Shown in pieces: positions 20,265-28,912 of a stretch of 64,000 nt of DNA (position 1 is its first letter; each line of letters begins with the position of its first letter). This DNA comes from Pseudomonas versuta (lineage in GTDB: Bacteria; Pseudomonadota; Gammaproteobacteria; Pseudomonadales; Pseudomonadaceae). Location of the stretch: assembly GCF_001294575.1 (NCBI RefSeq), contig NZ_CP012676.1, positions 2,604,001-2,668,000 on the forward strand. Reading direction: 5' to 3'. The translations under genes were made by a program, and so were the position numbers. The notes beneath the pieces are model-generated. The model was not told the origin of the DNA, did no database searches, and saw nothing but the letters and a program-made list of their open reading frames with translations.

Positions 20265-21710
20265 TTAATTGTCGCCATCCCCGTTGAATAAGTTAGCATT
20301 AAGCTTAACGAAATTCTGCCAGTCATCTTCCCCCAAAAACTCCCTCAGCCTATCTAATTCATTATGGCTAAATTTTTTTGGAGACTCAGAAGAACTTCCA
20401 TGCCCTGGCCTATTCCGGCAGTACAAATCAAGATCTCTCGTCTTGTTTGAACTCAAATATCCTACTAGCCACTTAGACATTTTCAAATCAGGATTTAATT
20501 CCAATAGACGATATAGTTCCTCCTTACCAAACGAATCTGAAGATGACGTAGCTGAATGGCTTGCGGATTTATTTTCACCCGTCAAAACTTCTGAAAGGCC
20601 TTTCCTCACACCCCCGTCGCTTTCAAACCAACTAGGTTCAACATGAATACCACGATTTTTTTTGCCAGCATTTTCCTTTATTACTCTGTCCCAAAAAGCA
20701 CGAACACTTCTTTCCGCATCATCACTGAGGACATGCGGAACATCCAAAAGCGAATTCACGTATGCTTGGTTTTTATCCTTAATATCTTCAATAGAACTAT
20801 CTTGTATATCTTCATGTAAAATCTTACTACTATCAGCCAGGAAATCCGAAGAGGTATACATATAAAATAAATCTATACCTGTCTCCCTATATATTTCAGA
20901 CTTTAAGTGCTCGCTAGGCCCTATATATTTAAGCCCTCCAGAATCTACTATTTGCCACCAATCATCTTTAGTGTCATCAGTGACAAATAAAACATTTTTA
21001 ATATTGCCACCAGCCAACTTCCCTATGAGTTGTTTCCATATAATTAGATCACCATACTGACGCTCATAACTAAGCCCATCAAACATAAACACTGAATCTT
21101 CAACTTCGCCTTTAGCTTTTACTGCATCTCGAAAGCCTGGCGGTATTTTTTTAGTGTAGCGCTCCTCACCTTCTTTATAAATCTGATCCAACCATGCTTG
21201 ATCGCTAGGCCTTGGACCGACCTGCCCTTTGGTAATAGCATCGATTTGTTCTAAAATCCCATCACTAGACCTTACATCTGCCTGTCGGCTATCCCACTCT
21301 TTGATTTTCTCTCCGCACTTCGAAACCTGATCTTTTATCGACTCGATAAGATCTTTTAAATGGTCATTCAACTCAGGAAATTTCTTACCCAAAGCCAGGC
21401 TATTGAGCTTCTGCTGAATATTTCCAGATATACCATCAAGCTCAGATGAAATCTCACGAAAAGTCTTCTTTTCATTTTTAATAACGTCCAATCTGCGACG
21501 ATGATATTCAAGTCCTACTTGATGAGGAACCCAAACTCTCTCTTTTAGTTTTTCAAGTATTCTAAAAAAGTCTGTTCGAGTGGATTCTTCGTAACCATAA
21601 AGATTCAGTAGAACATTAGTATCGAAAACAAAAATTGTTTCGTCACTTTTCCACGCAGCCTGTATAGCGGCACTATCCGGAGTACCAAAACTTTTGAATT
21701 CACTCTTCAT
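20265..21710 (-). CDS. PIN-like domain nuclease (PIN_8/DUF4935-like)
   Basis: The 481-residue protein opens with a PIN-type fold: IFVFDTNVLLNLYGY (Asp30, Asn32) followed by the acidic segment NVLFVTDDTKDDWW near residue 240. A helical coiled insertion of about 110 residues lies between them. PIN domains are metal-dependent RNases or DNases, and large PIN_8 proteins occur in anti-phage loci. The C-terminal 200 residues are of unknown function. The gene is strikingly AT-rich compared with the phage genes, has its own orientation, and is followed by the IS481 remnant, all pointing to horizontal acquisition as cargo. Confidence 0.75.
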   Translation of the reverse strand: MKSEFKSFGTPDSAAIQAAWKSDETIFVFDTNVLLNLYGYEESTRTDFFRILEKLKERVWVPHQVGLEYHRRRLDVIKNEKKTFREISSELDGISGNIQQKLNSLALGKKFPELNDHLKDLIESIKDQVSKCGEKIKEWDSRQADVRSSDGILEQIDAITKGQVGPRPSDQAWLDQIYKEGEERYTKKIPPGFRDAVKAKGEVEDSVFMFDGLSYERQYGDLIIWKQLIGKLAGGNIKNVLFVTDDTKDDWWQIVDSGGLKYIGPSEHLKSEIYRETGIDLFYMYTSSDFLADSSKILHEDIQDSSIEDIKDKNQAYVNSLLDVPHVLSDDAERSVRAFWDRVIKENAGKKNRGIHVEPSWFESDGGVRKGLSEVLTGENKSASHSATSSSDSFGKEELYRLLELNPDLKMSKWLVGYLSSNKTRDLDLYCRNRPGHGSSSESPKKFSHNELDRLREFLGEDDWQNFVKLNANLFNGDGDN

Positions 21711-21783
21711 AGCTGCTCTCTCATGATGATATCAAAATAGTATCATGCGCAATCGCTAGAGATTTATGTGCTATTCATAATTT

Positions 21784-22578
21784 TCAAAAAAGCCCTCCCA
21801 AAGCCTCAGGCGACCAATTCATAACAATCAACTCTCCCGTCACCTCAGCCTTCCCCTGCCGCTGATTCGTGGTCGTGTACCGGATCTCCGTCGTCTCAAA
21901 ATGAAACCCTTCAAACACCCGTCGAATGTCCGGGTGATCGTTAATGCTGACCATCACCTTGCCTTTGCAGCGCCGCATAAAATCGGCCATGCGCTCGTAG
22001 TTTTCAAACGGGAAGTCGACACCATAGCCAGCGGTCTGCCAGTAAGGTGGATCCATGTAGTGGAAGGTGTGTGGCCGGTCGTAGCGCTCTGCACACTCAA
22101 GCCAGGGCAGGTTCTCGACGTAGGTGCCAGATAGGCGCTGCCAGGCAGCCGACAGGTTTTCTTCAATGCGCAGCAGGTTGATTGCAGGGGCTGTTGTTGC
22201 GGTGCCAAAGCTCTGCCCTGAGACCTTTCCACCGAAGGCATGGTGCTGCAGGTAGAAAAATCGGGCCGCGCGCTGGATGTCAGTCAGGGTTTCCGGACGA
22301 GTCATTTTTTGCCACTCGAATATCTGCCGTGAGCTGAGCGCCCACTTGAATTGGCGCACGAACTCTTCCAAGTGGTTCTGCACCACGCGGTACAGGGTCA
22401 CCAGGTCGCCATTGATGTCATTCAGCACTTCGACTGGTGCAGGCTGAGGACGTAGAAAATACAACGCCCCGCCACCTGCAAATACTTCGACATAACATTC
22501 ATGGGGTGGGAACAGAGGGATGAGACGGTCGGCCAGGCGGCGTTTGCCGCCCATCCACGGGATGATGGGTGAAGACAT
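21784..22578 (-). CDS. D12-class (Dam-like) DNA N6-adenine methyltransferase
   Basis: The 264-residue enzyme shows the D12 signatures: PWMGGKRRL at the N-terminus, the S-adenosylmethionine site VEVFAGGGALYF, and the catalytic DPPYWQT motif. Such phage orphan methyltransferases protect the genome from host restriction or modulate transcription. ATG 22578 was preferred to a TTG three codons upstream. It is the last gene of the late direction, downstream of the lysis genes, with no partner endonuclease beside it. Confidence 0.9.
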   Translation of the reverse strand: MSSPIIPWMGGKRRLADRLIPLFPPHECYVEVFAGGGALYFLRPQPAPVEVLNDINGDLVTLYRVVQNHLEEFVRQFKWALSSRQIFEWQKMTRPETLTDIQRAARFFYLQHHAFGGKVSGQSFGTATTAPAINLLRIEENLSAAWQRLSGTYVENLPWLECAERYDRPHTFHYMDPPYWQTAGYGVDFPFENYERMADFMRRCKGKVMVSINDHPDIRRVFEGFHFETTEIRYTTTNQRQGKAEVTGELIVMNWSPEALGGLF

Positions 22579-22728
22579 AGTGTGCAAGACCTTTGCTGTT
22601 GAGATGAGCAGGTGCTAGGCTCGCCGCGCTTTGTGCACAGAGCGGGAGCCTTGGCTGGGCTTGCAGGCGTGTTCTGCGGGTTCGGTGGCCGGGCTGGATG
22701 TTGACGCATCCCGCTTCGGCCGCTCCTT

Positions 22729-23256
22729 TTACTTTGTGCCAGATACTTCTTTGGCGTAAGCCTGACAGGCCTGCAGCGCGATCAGTCCTTGATCGCCTTC
22801 GCCGGTGATTCCGATAATTCGTTGAGCATGCGCTGGGTCAAGTTGGGCTCTCGCAGTTCCATAAACCACGCCGCCGGCGCCGGTGGTGGCTTGCACTCCG
22901 TCACGACCAACTGAGTCGGTGGCGTCGAGTAGGACTGACAGCCGCAGGTCAGCAGTAGCAAGGCGATCACGCAGGCGTGCTTGTTTGGTTTGTTCATCGG
23001 TCAGGGCTCGGTAATGGGCTTGGTCGCTGGCTGCCAACCATTGCTCCAGGGCAATGCGTTTGTCCTGCTCCGCCAGAATCAACGCGGAATTGGCGTTGGC
23101 CAGATTGGTAAGCACGGTCTGGTGTGCAGTTTCCTGCGAGGCCAACTTCTGGCCGTAGGCATTGGCTTGCCACTCCCATGCGGCCCAGGCACTGCCTGCC
23201 ATTAAGCCGAACATCAACAGCAGCGCCCCTCCCCACTTCACCGCTTCAACCTTCAC
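22729..23256 (-). CDS. Rz-type i-spanin (LysB)
   Basis: Inner-membrane spanin subunit that helps disrupt the outer membrane during lysis. The 175-residue protein has an N-terminal membrane anchor (ALLLMFGLMAGSAWAAWEW) and a long helical periplasmic part containing many Ala, Gln and charged residues. It overlaps the endolysin gene by 4 bp, and an o-spanin gene is completely nested in another frame, the classic Rz/Rz1 architecture. Confidence 0.85.
   Translation of the reverse strand: MKVEAVKWGGALLLMFGLMAGSAWAAWEWQANAYGQKLASQETAHQTVLTNLANANSALILAEQDKRIALEQWLAASDQAHYRALTDEQTKQARLRDRLATADLRLSVLLDATDSVGRDGVQATTGAGGVVYGTARAQLDPAHAQRIIGITGEGDQGLIALQACQAYAKEVSGTK
22782..22997 (-). CDS. Rz1-type o-spanin lipoprotein, nested inside Rz
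   Basis: A 71-codon frame lies entirely within the Rz gene in a different phase. It encodes a short signal peptide ending LLLLTCGC (lipobox-like) followed by the proline-rich CKPPPAPAAW, as in lambda Rz1. The mature lipoprotein would sit in the outer membrane and pair with Rz across the periplasm. Short length, nesting and the Pro-rich segment make the call firm despite low sequence conservation in this family. Confidence 0.8.
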   Translation of the reverse strand: MNKPNKHACVIALLLLTCGCQSYSTPPTQLVVTECKPPPAPAAWFMELREPNLTQRMLNELSESPAKAIKD

Positions 23257-23786
23257 ACCAACACCTCCAGCGCCCGGGAATACAACACCTGCCGATCAGC
23301 CGCGCCGTTCTGGCCGCCATTGATGCGTTGAGTGATCTTGTCGAACTGCCCCGCGTCGGCCAGTGTGTTGAGTCCCCTAGAAGCCCAGAACCACGCTGCT
23401 GACATGCAGGCGTGCTGTGGTTTTTCCAGCAGCTCGGGTTGCTTGATGAGGTCCAGTGCCAGCGCCTCGCTGCACATCATGTAATTGGCCCGGCCGGTGA
23501 TCTGAATCAGGCCACGGCCGCGATACTTAGAACCGTCGCCCGGCTGGTTGTTGCCCAGATCACTACGTCCCTCGTATCGGGCCTGTGCTTTGGTTGGGCC
23601 CCAGATCTCTTTCACATACATGAGCTGGCCTGACTCGTGGCCGATCTGGGCGATGAACGCTGCGATGCGCTTCGGGCCGACGATCTGGTACCGCACCATT
23701 GCTGTGTTTAGCAGGGGTGTAAAAACGCCGGCAACTGGGCCGGCGTTCGGGAGGATCTGCAGCAGTTGTTGCCGGGTAATGGTCAT
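23253..23786 (-). CDS. endolysin, glycoside hydrolase family 19
   Basis: Peptidoglycan-degrading lysozyme of the chitinase class I fold. The 177-residue protein contains FIAQIGHESGQL with the catalytic Glu, and the conserved KYRGRGLIQITGRANY segment. The start MTITRQQLLQI at 23786 was chosen as a typical N-terminus for this group. No signal peptide is present, so it needs a holin; a holin-like gene lies far upstream at 44786-45130. It belongs to the lysis cassette with Rz and Rz1. Confidence 0.92.
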   Translation of the reverse strand: MTITRQQLLQILPNAGPVAGVFTPLLNTAMVRYQIVGPKRIAAFIAQIGHESGQLMYVKEIWGPTKAQARYEGRSDLGNNQPGDGSKYRGRGLIQITGRANYMMCSEALALDLIKQPELLEKPQHACMSAAWFWASRGLNTLADAGQFDKITQRINGGQNGAADRQVLYSRALEVLV

Positions 23787-23800
23787 GGTTATGTCCTGAC

Positions 23801-23824
23801 GAAAAAGCCCGCACAAGGCGGGCT
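23801..23824 (-). terminator. terminator-like hairpin between gpD and the endolysin gene
   Basis: AGCCCGC (23806-23812) pairs with GCGGGCT (23818-23824). On the transcribed minus strand it is followed by five T residues. It is one of several such hairpins inside the late operon. Confidence 0.6.
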
Positions 23825-23843
23825 GGATATGGGCAATGGTGAG

Positions 23844-24893
23844 TTACAGCTCGATGACCTGCAGGGGGCCTTTTGCCGTCTTGCTTTTGCCTTTGGCCTT
23901 GGCTTTGCCTTGCTTGCCGGCATTGCATTCGACGGTGGTGCTCCAGCCGCTTTGGGTGAACACCTGCTCGACCGAGTCCACCAGGTACTCGCCATCTAGC
24001 CCGGTCTTGAAGCCTTGTGTGTTGATCATGCGTTCGGCAAACAGGTCGGTACGCCCGGGCATTTCCAGGCGTACTGCAGCAGTGGAGCGGTTGAAGGCTG
24101 AGAGCCGGGCCTTGGCCGCCTGTTCGGCTGCGGATTTGTTCGGGTAGATATGTCGATCGGTATGCACTGGCGGCAGGCCGTCCGGGGCTTCGTCGTTGTC
24201 CAGGGTGATGATGGCCAACTTGCCGGTCTTCTTGTCCTGGTGCTTGGTGCTGACCGCCTTGTGGGTAGTGCGATCCGCGAGGCGGAATTGCCAGCGGCTG
24301 ACGTCGCTGCGGGTCAGGGTGATTGCACCCAGTACCTTGCCGCTTGCGCTCTGGCCGGCTTGGCGCTGCAGCACCAGTAACTTGCCATCCGCGACTTTGG
24401 CGGTGCAGTCGTATTGCTTGGCCAGCCGAGTGATGAAGTTGAAGTCCGACTCGCTGAGCTGGTCTGCCCGGGGCACCGTTGTGGTCACAGGGCACACAGG
24501 TGCCCAGCCGTTACGCGCGGCTACGTCGCTGACGATGCTGGCCAGGCTGACGCTCTCCCAACTGCCGCTGCGTGTGGATTTGCCACTGCCTCGCATGTCG
24601 CTGGCCTTGCCCCGGATTACCAGCGTGTCCGGAGGGCCGGAAAGCTCGACCTCGTCCACGGTGTAACGTCCGAGGCGGGTTAACGCAGCGCCACTGTAGC
24701 CAAGAAAGATCTCGATACTGGCACCGCGACTTGGCAGCGATACGGCGCTATCACGGTCATCGATGCGCAATTCAAAGTCATCAGACTCCATCCCGGGCTT
24801 GTCCGTGGTGCGCAGTAACAGCAAGCGGTCATTGATCAGCTCGGTGATGTCGGCACCGTCAGCGACGATTCTAAAAGTCGGGGTCATGGTCAA
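23844..24893 (-). CDS. phage late control protein, gpD family (tail hub)
   Basis: The 349-residue protein matches the P2 gpD/Mu gp44-type hub of contractile tails, which connects the baseplate spike to the tube. Visible landmarks are the N-terminal PTFRIVADGADITELINDRL, the SDFNFITRLAKQYDC stretch and a Lys/Gly-rich C-terminus (KQGKAKAKGKSKTAKG). It lies after gpX in the P2 order U-X-D. Confidence 0.88.
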   Translation of the reverse strand: MTMTPTFRIVADGADITELINDRLLLLRTTDKPGMESDDFELRIDDRDSAVSLPSRGASIEIFLGYSGAALTRLGRYTVDEVELSGPPDTLVIRGKASDMRGSGKSTRSGSWESVSLASIVSDVAARNGWAPVCPVTTTVPRADQLSESDFNFITRLAKQYDCTAKVADGKLLVLQRQAGQSASGKVLGAITLTRSDVSRWQFRLADRTTHKAVSTKHQDKKTGKLAIITLDNDEAPDGLPPVHTDRHIYPNKSAAEQAAKARLSAFNRSTAAVRLEMPGRTDLFAERMINTQGFKTGLDGEYLVDSVEQVFTQSGWSTTVECNAGKQGKAKAKGKSKTAKGPLQVIEL

Positions 24894-24906
24894 GTTCCGG
24901 GCAAGA

Positions 24907-24930
24907 AAATGCCCGCGCGAGGGCGGGCTT
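24907..24930 (-). terminator. terminator-like hairpin between gpX and gpD
   Basis: GCCCGC (24911-24916) pairs with GCGGGC (24923-24928). On the minus strand a TTTT run follows after one A. It lies inside the late operon. Confidence 0.5.
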
Positions 24931-24962
24931 AAAAATTGAGCGTTACAGGTCTCGCAAGGCGT

Positions 24963-25169
24963 TTACCCCCAGAGCATCACCACCTCATCACTCGGCGCCG
25001 GCAGATCCGGCAGGTGGATCAACAACCCCGCCCTATACGGCTGCACCTCACCAGCCAGCCCCTGATTGGCATCGAGCACGGCCTCTACGGTACCGTTGAG
25101 GTGGCCGTAGTAGTTCTGGCAGATCGTGTCGAGCACGTCGCCACTAGCGGTTCTGCAGGTCGTCGCCAT
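24963..25169 (-). CDS. tail protein X (gpX), LysM-like
   Basis: The 68-residue protein matches P2 gpX: a LysM-like fold starting MATTCRTASGDVLDTICQNY and including ANQGLAGE and LIHLPDL. The family helps assemble the baseplate and hub. ATG 25169 was preferred to a TTG three codons upstream. Its 5' end overlaps the gpU gene by 26 bp, consistent with the compact P2-like order. Confidence 0.85.
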   Translation of the reverse strand: MATTCRTASGDVLDTICQNYYGHLNGTVEAVLDANQGLAGEVQPYRAGLLIHLPDLPAPSDEVVMLWG

Positions 25170-25989
25170 AGCGGACAAACTCCAAGGTAAAGCCCTGTTT
25201 GCGCGGGATGCCGCCCTGCAGGAAGGCGCTCTGTTCTTCTTCGATGTTTTTCAGGCACCAGTTGCCCAGGACTTCGCCGTAGCCGGTGGTCAGTCCCAGC
25301 GGCTGCAGCTGGCCGCCGATGCTGCGCAGGGTGTCCAGTTGTTTGATGCCGCCCTTGAAGCCCGGGTAGATCGAGCCTTTAAGGGTGATGCGTTCCGCGC
25401 CTATGCCGACTGCCTGTTGCGCCGGGCGCCGTGTGAGGCGCTCTTGGGCGGCCCAGCGAAATTCGCTGGAGCGGGTCAGTTCTTCAAACGCTGCAGTGTC
25501 CAGGTTGAAGTAGTAAGGCTTCGACTCCGGTTGCAGGGGCTGGATGATCAGCAGGTGCGGGAATGGCTTCACGGCCTCTACGGCCGGGGTCAGGTCGGTG
25601 CCAAAGGCTCCGGTCGGGATGATGTTGGCCAGCGACGGACTGATGTTGCCGGCGATGTTGTTGATCGCCGTGGCCGCCCTGCCCGCCTGTTCTTTGAGCA
25701 CGCCGAGGCGCTCGTCGATTTGTGACACCGCGCGGGAGGCCTGGTTGTAGGTGGCCACCACGCTGCCGACCCGGGACTGGGCAGCATTGATCCCGCGCAT
25801 CAGGCGCTGCACCTTGGCTCCCACCTCAGGACCAATAAACGGCAAGTCGCCCAGTTCGTTGGCGGCGCCGGTGATTTCGCTGATAGCGCCATTCACCGGA
25901 CCGAGCATGCCGTCCAGGCTGCGACGTCCGGTTTCGCCGGCGGCAGCCAAGTAGCTCAACCCTGACTGCAGCTGTTCCATGTAGGCCAT
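25144..25989 (-). CDS. tail protein U (gpU) with long N-terminal extension
   Basis: The C-terminal half (from about residue 135) resembles P2 gpU, the tail terminator: PFPHLLIIQPLQPESKPYYF, LTRRPAQQAVGIG and GLTTGYGEVLGNWCL. The first 130 residues form a predicted helical region absent from P2 gpU (about 159 residues). That makes this 281-residue version unusual, possibly a fusion. It sits between the tape measure and gpX. Confidence 0.8.
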   Translation of the reverse strand: MAYMEQLQSGLSYLAAAGETGRRSLDGMLGPVNGAISEITGAANELGDLPFIGPEVGAKVQRLMRGINAAQSRVGSVVATYNQASRAVSQIDERLGVLKEQAGRAATAINNIAGNISPSLANIIPTGAFGTDLTPAVEAVKPFPHLLIIQPLQPESKPYYFNLDTAAFEELTRSSEFRWAAQERLTRRPAQQAVGIGAERITLKGSIYPGFKGGIKQLDTLRSIGGQLQPLGLTTGYGEVLGNWCLKNIEEEQSAFLQGGIPRKQGFTLEFVRYGDDLQNR

Positions 25990-25998
25990 GTTTGCTCC

Positions 25999-28701
25999 TT
26001 ACCCCACATGCGGGGCGTCATAGAGGTTGCGGTTGGACATCTGCTGGCCGATTTGCTCCATCTGCCGCTGCAGGTGTGGCTGGAGTTCCCGGGCCAATGC
26101 GGCCGGGTCTTTGACATCGCCTTTGACGGTGACTTGCAGCGGCGCCGAGATGTCGATTTTTTGCTGGATCTTCGGCGGTTCGACATTGAGCACCGGTTCG
26201 ATTTTCGGTGGCATGGCCAGCGGCCCTGACGGGGTGGTGCTCGAAAATGAGCGCACCACGTCGCCCATGTTGGTGGCCCCGGGCAGACCTCGGGTCAGTC
26301 GCGGATCAAATGGCACCGGGGCAAGTGCTGGGATCGATGATTTTTTGTCGTCGGAACCAAACCACGACTTACCCAGTTTTGCGCCAATGGACTCACCGCC
26401 CATGCTGCCGAGAATGCCGCCGATAACCCCGCCGATTGCGGTCCCCAACACAGGCACCACCGAACCGATAGCAGCTCCTGCAGCCGCTCCGGCCAAGGCG
26501 CCGGCCATATTGCCCGCTGCAGCACCGTAGCCTTCAGCCTTGGCTTCCTGGGTGTCGGCACTCTGGTAGGTGTCCAGAAGACGCATGCCGCCTGCCAACA
26601 GGGCAGAACCCGGGATCACTTTGCCGGCTTTGCCAACCAGACTCATTGCCCGTGCTGCGCGACCGGCCGGTACCGGTGGAACAGGCGGCCGTGGAGGATT
26701 GGGTGGACGCGGTCCACCACCTGCCCGGCGCCTGCCGTTGCGATTACCCACGCGACTGCGCCGACGGCCACTCCTACTCCCGCCGCCACCGCCATAACCG
26801 CCCATGGCCGAGGCGTTGACCACGAACACTTTTTGCGGCCCCGAGTCTTCGCCGTCGCTGTCACCCGCGCTGGCTTCGCGGAACACATCCAGCACCTTGA
26901 GCCCGACATCGACGGGGTTTAAGCCCTTGCTCTCACCCTCCTCAGCTTCAGCATCCTTTTTGCCACCCAGGGCCTTGAGCCCGATTTCAGCCAGGGCCAG
27001 CACTTTCGAGCCTTTGCTGTCGGGCTTGCTGTCGTCGCCGTCTTCGGCGTTGGTGACAAAGACTTTCTGCACCTCGTTGCGGTCACGACCACCCAGGGCG
27101 CCACGGGCGATGTTGATCAGGCCCTTGCCCATCTTGAAAGCGCTGAAGGCGCTGGCCACCAGTCCGATCGCGCCGACTGCCAGGGTGGTGCCGCTGATTA
27201 CCTTGGGAAACTCCCCGGCCAGTCCGGCAATGCTGTTGCCGATTTTGGTCAGGCCGTCCGCCGCCATGTCCGTCAGCGGGCGCAGGGCATCGCCGATGCG
27301 GGTCATTGAGGCTTCCATGCTCGCCGCCGCCGAGCCCCACTTGGCTGCCGAGGTTTCCCGGGCCGAGGCGGCATCCGCTTCGATCTTGGCCTGGCCGTCC
27401 GTGTCCTTGATGTCGGACATGTCCTGCTTGATCTTGCTGCCGTATTTGATCTGCGCGAGCAGGCCGGCACTGGCGCTTTTGTCGCTGACAATGGTCGACA
27501 GCCCCGCCGCTTCGATCAGCGAGAGCATGGCTTGCTGTTCTTCAGCGCTGCCGTCTTTTGAGGCTTGAATCTTGGCCTTGAGCGCTTCGACACGCTTGGC
27601 TTTTTCCGGATCTTTTTTGGCGATCAGTTTTTCACTGAGCATGATAAAGGCTTCGACCGGGTTGGCGGCTTTACCGCTTTTGGTCGCGGCCAGGATCGAT
27701 GCGCTCAGGTCATAACCGGCATCCGCGAATCGCTTCTGACTGGTGCTGCTGATCACCGCATTGAGCAAGTTGTCCATGTTGGTGGCCGCAGCCGCCGCAT
27801 CCTGGGTCTGCGAGAACTGCGCCTGCAGGCTGGCCCCGAGAAAACGTACCGCCTCGGGACCTTCCATGCCCAGCCGTTTGATTGTTCCCAGCAGACTGGG
27901 CATGTACCTGGCCATGTCCTTGGGGCCAAAGGCGCCGATATCACCGGCCGCCGCGACCTGACCCAGCATCGCGCCCATGTCCTGCTTCGCAACCCCGGCC
28001 TCCTTGAAGGCGCTGAACAACGTGGCGATGGTGGACGCTTCCATACCCTGTCCGTCGACCAGATCCGCGATCAGCGGCGCATAGTCGACCGACTCTTCCC
28101 AACTGATGCCCTTTTCAATCAGGCCGCTGACGGCGCTGGCCAGCAGTTTCTGGCTCATGCCTTTCTGCGTGGCGACCTCGGTGATCTTGTCGGCCATCTG
28201 CCGTTCGGCATCGGTGCCGGCGGTGTGGGCCCAGATCGCCATTTGCCGGATTTGAGCCTGGTAGTCCGCCGAGATTTTGGTCGGTACCGCCACCGCCGCG
28301 ATGCCGATCGCAGCCTTGCCCAAGGTGCTTTTGAGCCCGGCCCGGCCTTCGTTGAACTGGCTGTGGCCTTTGGCAGTGAGCTCGGCACTGCGGGCGGTGC
28401 GGCCCAGTGCGTGATAGGCCCTGTCTAGCCGCCCCACTTCCACCCCCTGCTTGCGCAGGCTTTCGATGTTGGCGTTGAGTCGGGTCTGCAGCGCGGATGC
28501 GCCCGAGGCGCCGCTGTCGTGGGCTTTCTTCCATTCGTTGCGCAAGCGGATGGTGTCGCCGATGGTGCGTTGCAATACCCGGGCCTTGGCGCCGGTTGCT
28601 TCGAGTTTCTTGATCCGCCCTTCAACGTTTTTGAAAGCGCTGCCCACGGTTGCGCTGACGGCCCCGCCAATGACCAGGCCGAGCGCGAGTTTGTTCGCCA
28701 T
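25999..28701 (-). CDS. tail tape measure protein (gpT-like)
   Basis: The 900-residue protein sets tail length. At roughly 0.15 nm per residue it predicts a tail of about 135 nm (inference). It has an N-terminal coiled region, long Ala-rich helices, a hydrophobic stretch near residue 495 (TTLAVGAIGLVASAFSAF) and a glycine-rich hydrophobic segment near residue 740-785 (GAAIGSVVPVLGTAIGGVIG). A run of Arg/Gly/Pro (GGGSRSGRRRSRVGNRNGRR) interrupts the middle. Position directly after the E/E' frameshift gene pair is typical. Confidence 0.92.
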   Translation of the reverse strand: MANKLALGLVIGGAVSATVGSAFKNVEGRIKKLEATGAKARVLQRTIGDTIRLRNEWKKAHDSGASGASALQTRLNANIESLRKQGVEVGRLDRAYHALGRTARSAELTAKGHSQFNEGRAGLKSTLGKAAIGIAAVAVPTKISADYQAQIRQMAIWAHTAGTDAERQMADKITEVATQKGMSQKLLASAVSGLIEKGISWEESVDYAPLIADLVDGQGMEASTIATLFSAFKEAGVAKQDMGAMLGQVAAAGDIGAFGPKDMARYMPSLLGTIKRLGMEGPEAVRFLGASLQAQFSQTQDAAAAATNMDNLLNAVISSTSQKRFADAGYDLSASILAATKSGKAANPVEAFIMLSEKLIAKKDPEKAKRVEALKAKIQASKDGSAEEQQAMLSLIEAAGLSTIVSDKSASAGLLAQIKYGSKIKQDMSDIKDTDGQAKIEADAASARETSAAKWGSAAASMEASMTRIGDALRPLTDMAADGLTKIGNSIAGLAGEFPKVISGTTLAVGAIGLVASAFSAFKMGKGLINIARGALGGRDRNEVQKVFVTNAEDGDDSKPDSKGSKVLALAEIGLKALGGKKDAEAEEGESKGLNPVDVGLKVLDVFREASAGDSDGEDSGPQKVFVVNASAMGGYGGGGGSRSGRRRSRVGNRNGRRRAGGGPRPPNPPRPPVPPVPAGRAARAMSLVGKAGKVIPGSALLAGGMRLLDTYQSADTQEAKAEGYGAAAGNMAGALAGAAAGAAIGSVVPVLGTAIGGVIGGILGSMGGESIGAKLGKSWFGSDDKKSSIPALAPVPFDPRLTRGLPGATNMGDVVRSFSSTTPSGPLAMPPKIEPVLNVEPPKIQQKIDISAPLQVTVKGDVKDPAALARELQPHLQRQMEQIGQQMSNRNLYDAPHVG

Positions 28702-28735
28702 GTGTTCGCCCTACCCTGTAATTGCGCGGCTGGGC

Positions 28736-28912
28736 TCAATCCGTGAGCCACCAGACCATTTCCGAAAACGGCATGGCCATGATCTCGGCGGCAGAGAAGC
28801 TGGTCTCTGCCGCCAGGCGTTTGGCCAGGTATTTCAGGACTTCGGGGTTACAGTTGGTCTTCGCTGACCAGACGAAAATAGCCTTCTTGCACGCGCTGGT
28901 AGTCCAGCAGTT
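28736..28912 (-). CDS. E' frameshift extension of the tail assembly chaperone
   Basis: This frame overlaps the end of gpE in another phase (+1, equivalent to -2), has no start of its own, and encodes FVWSAKTNCNPEVLKYLAKR followed by a tail ending MPFSEMVWWLTD. In P2 and Mu-like phages the product is made by programmed ribosomal slippage from E into E' just before the tape measure gene. The slip must occur between 28912 and the E stop at 28848. The TATTTTCG stretch at 28873-28880 is a candidate site. Confidence 0.75.
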   Translation of the reverse strand, partial: NCWTTSACKKAIFVWSAKTNCNPEVLKYLAKRLAAETSFSAAEIMAMPFSEMVWWLTD

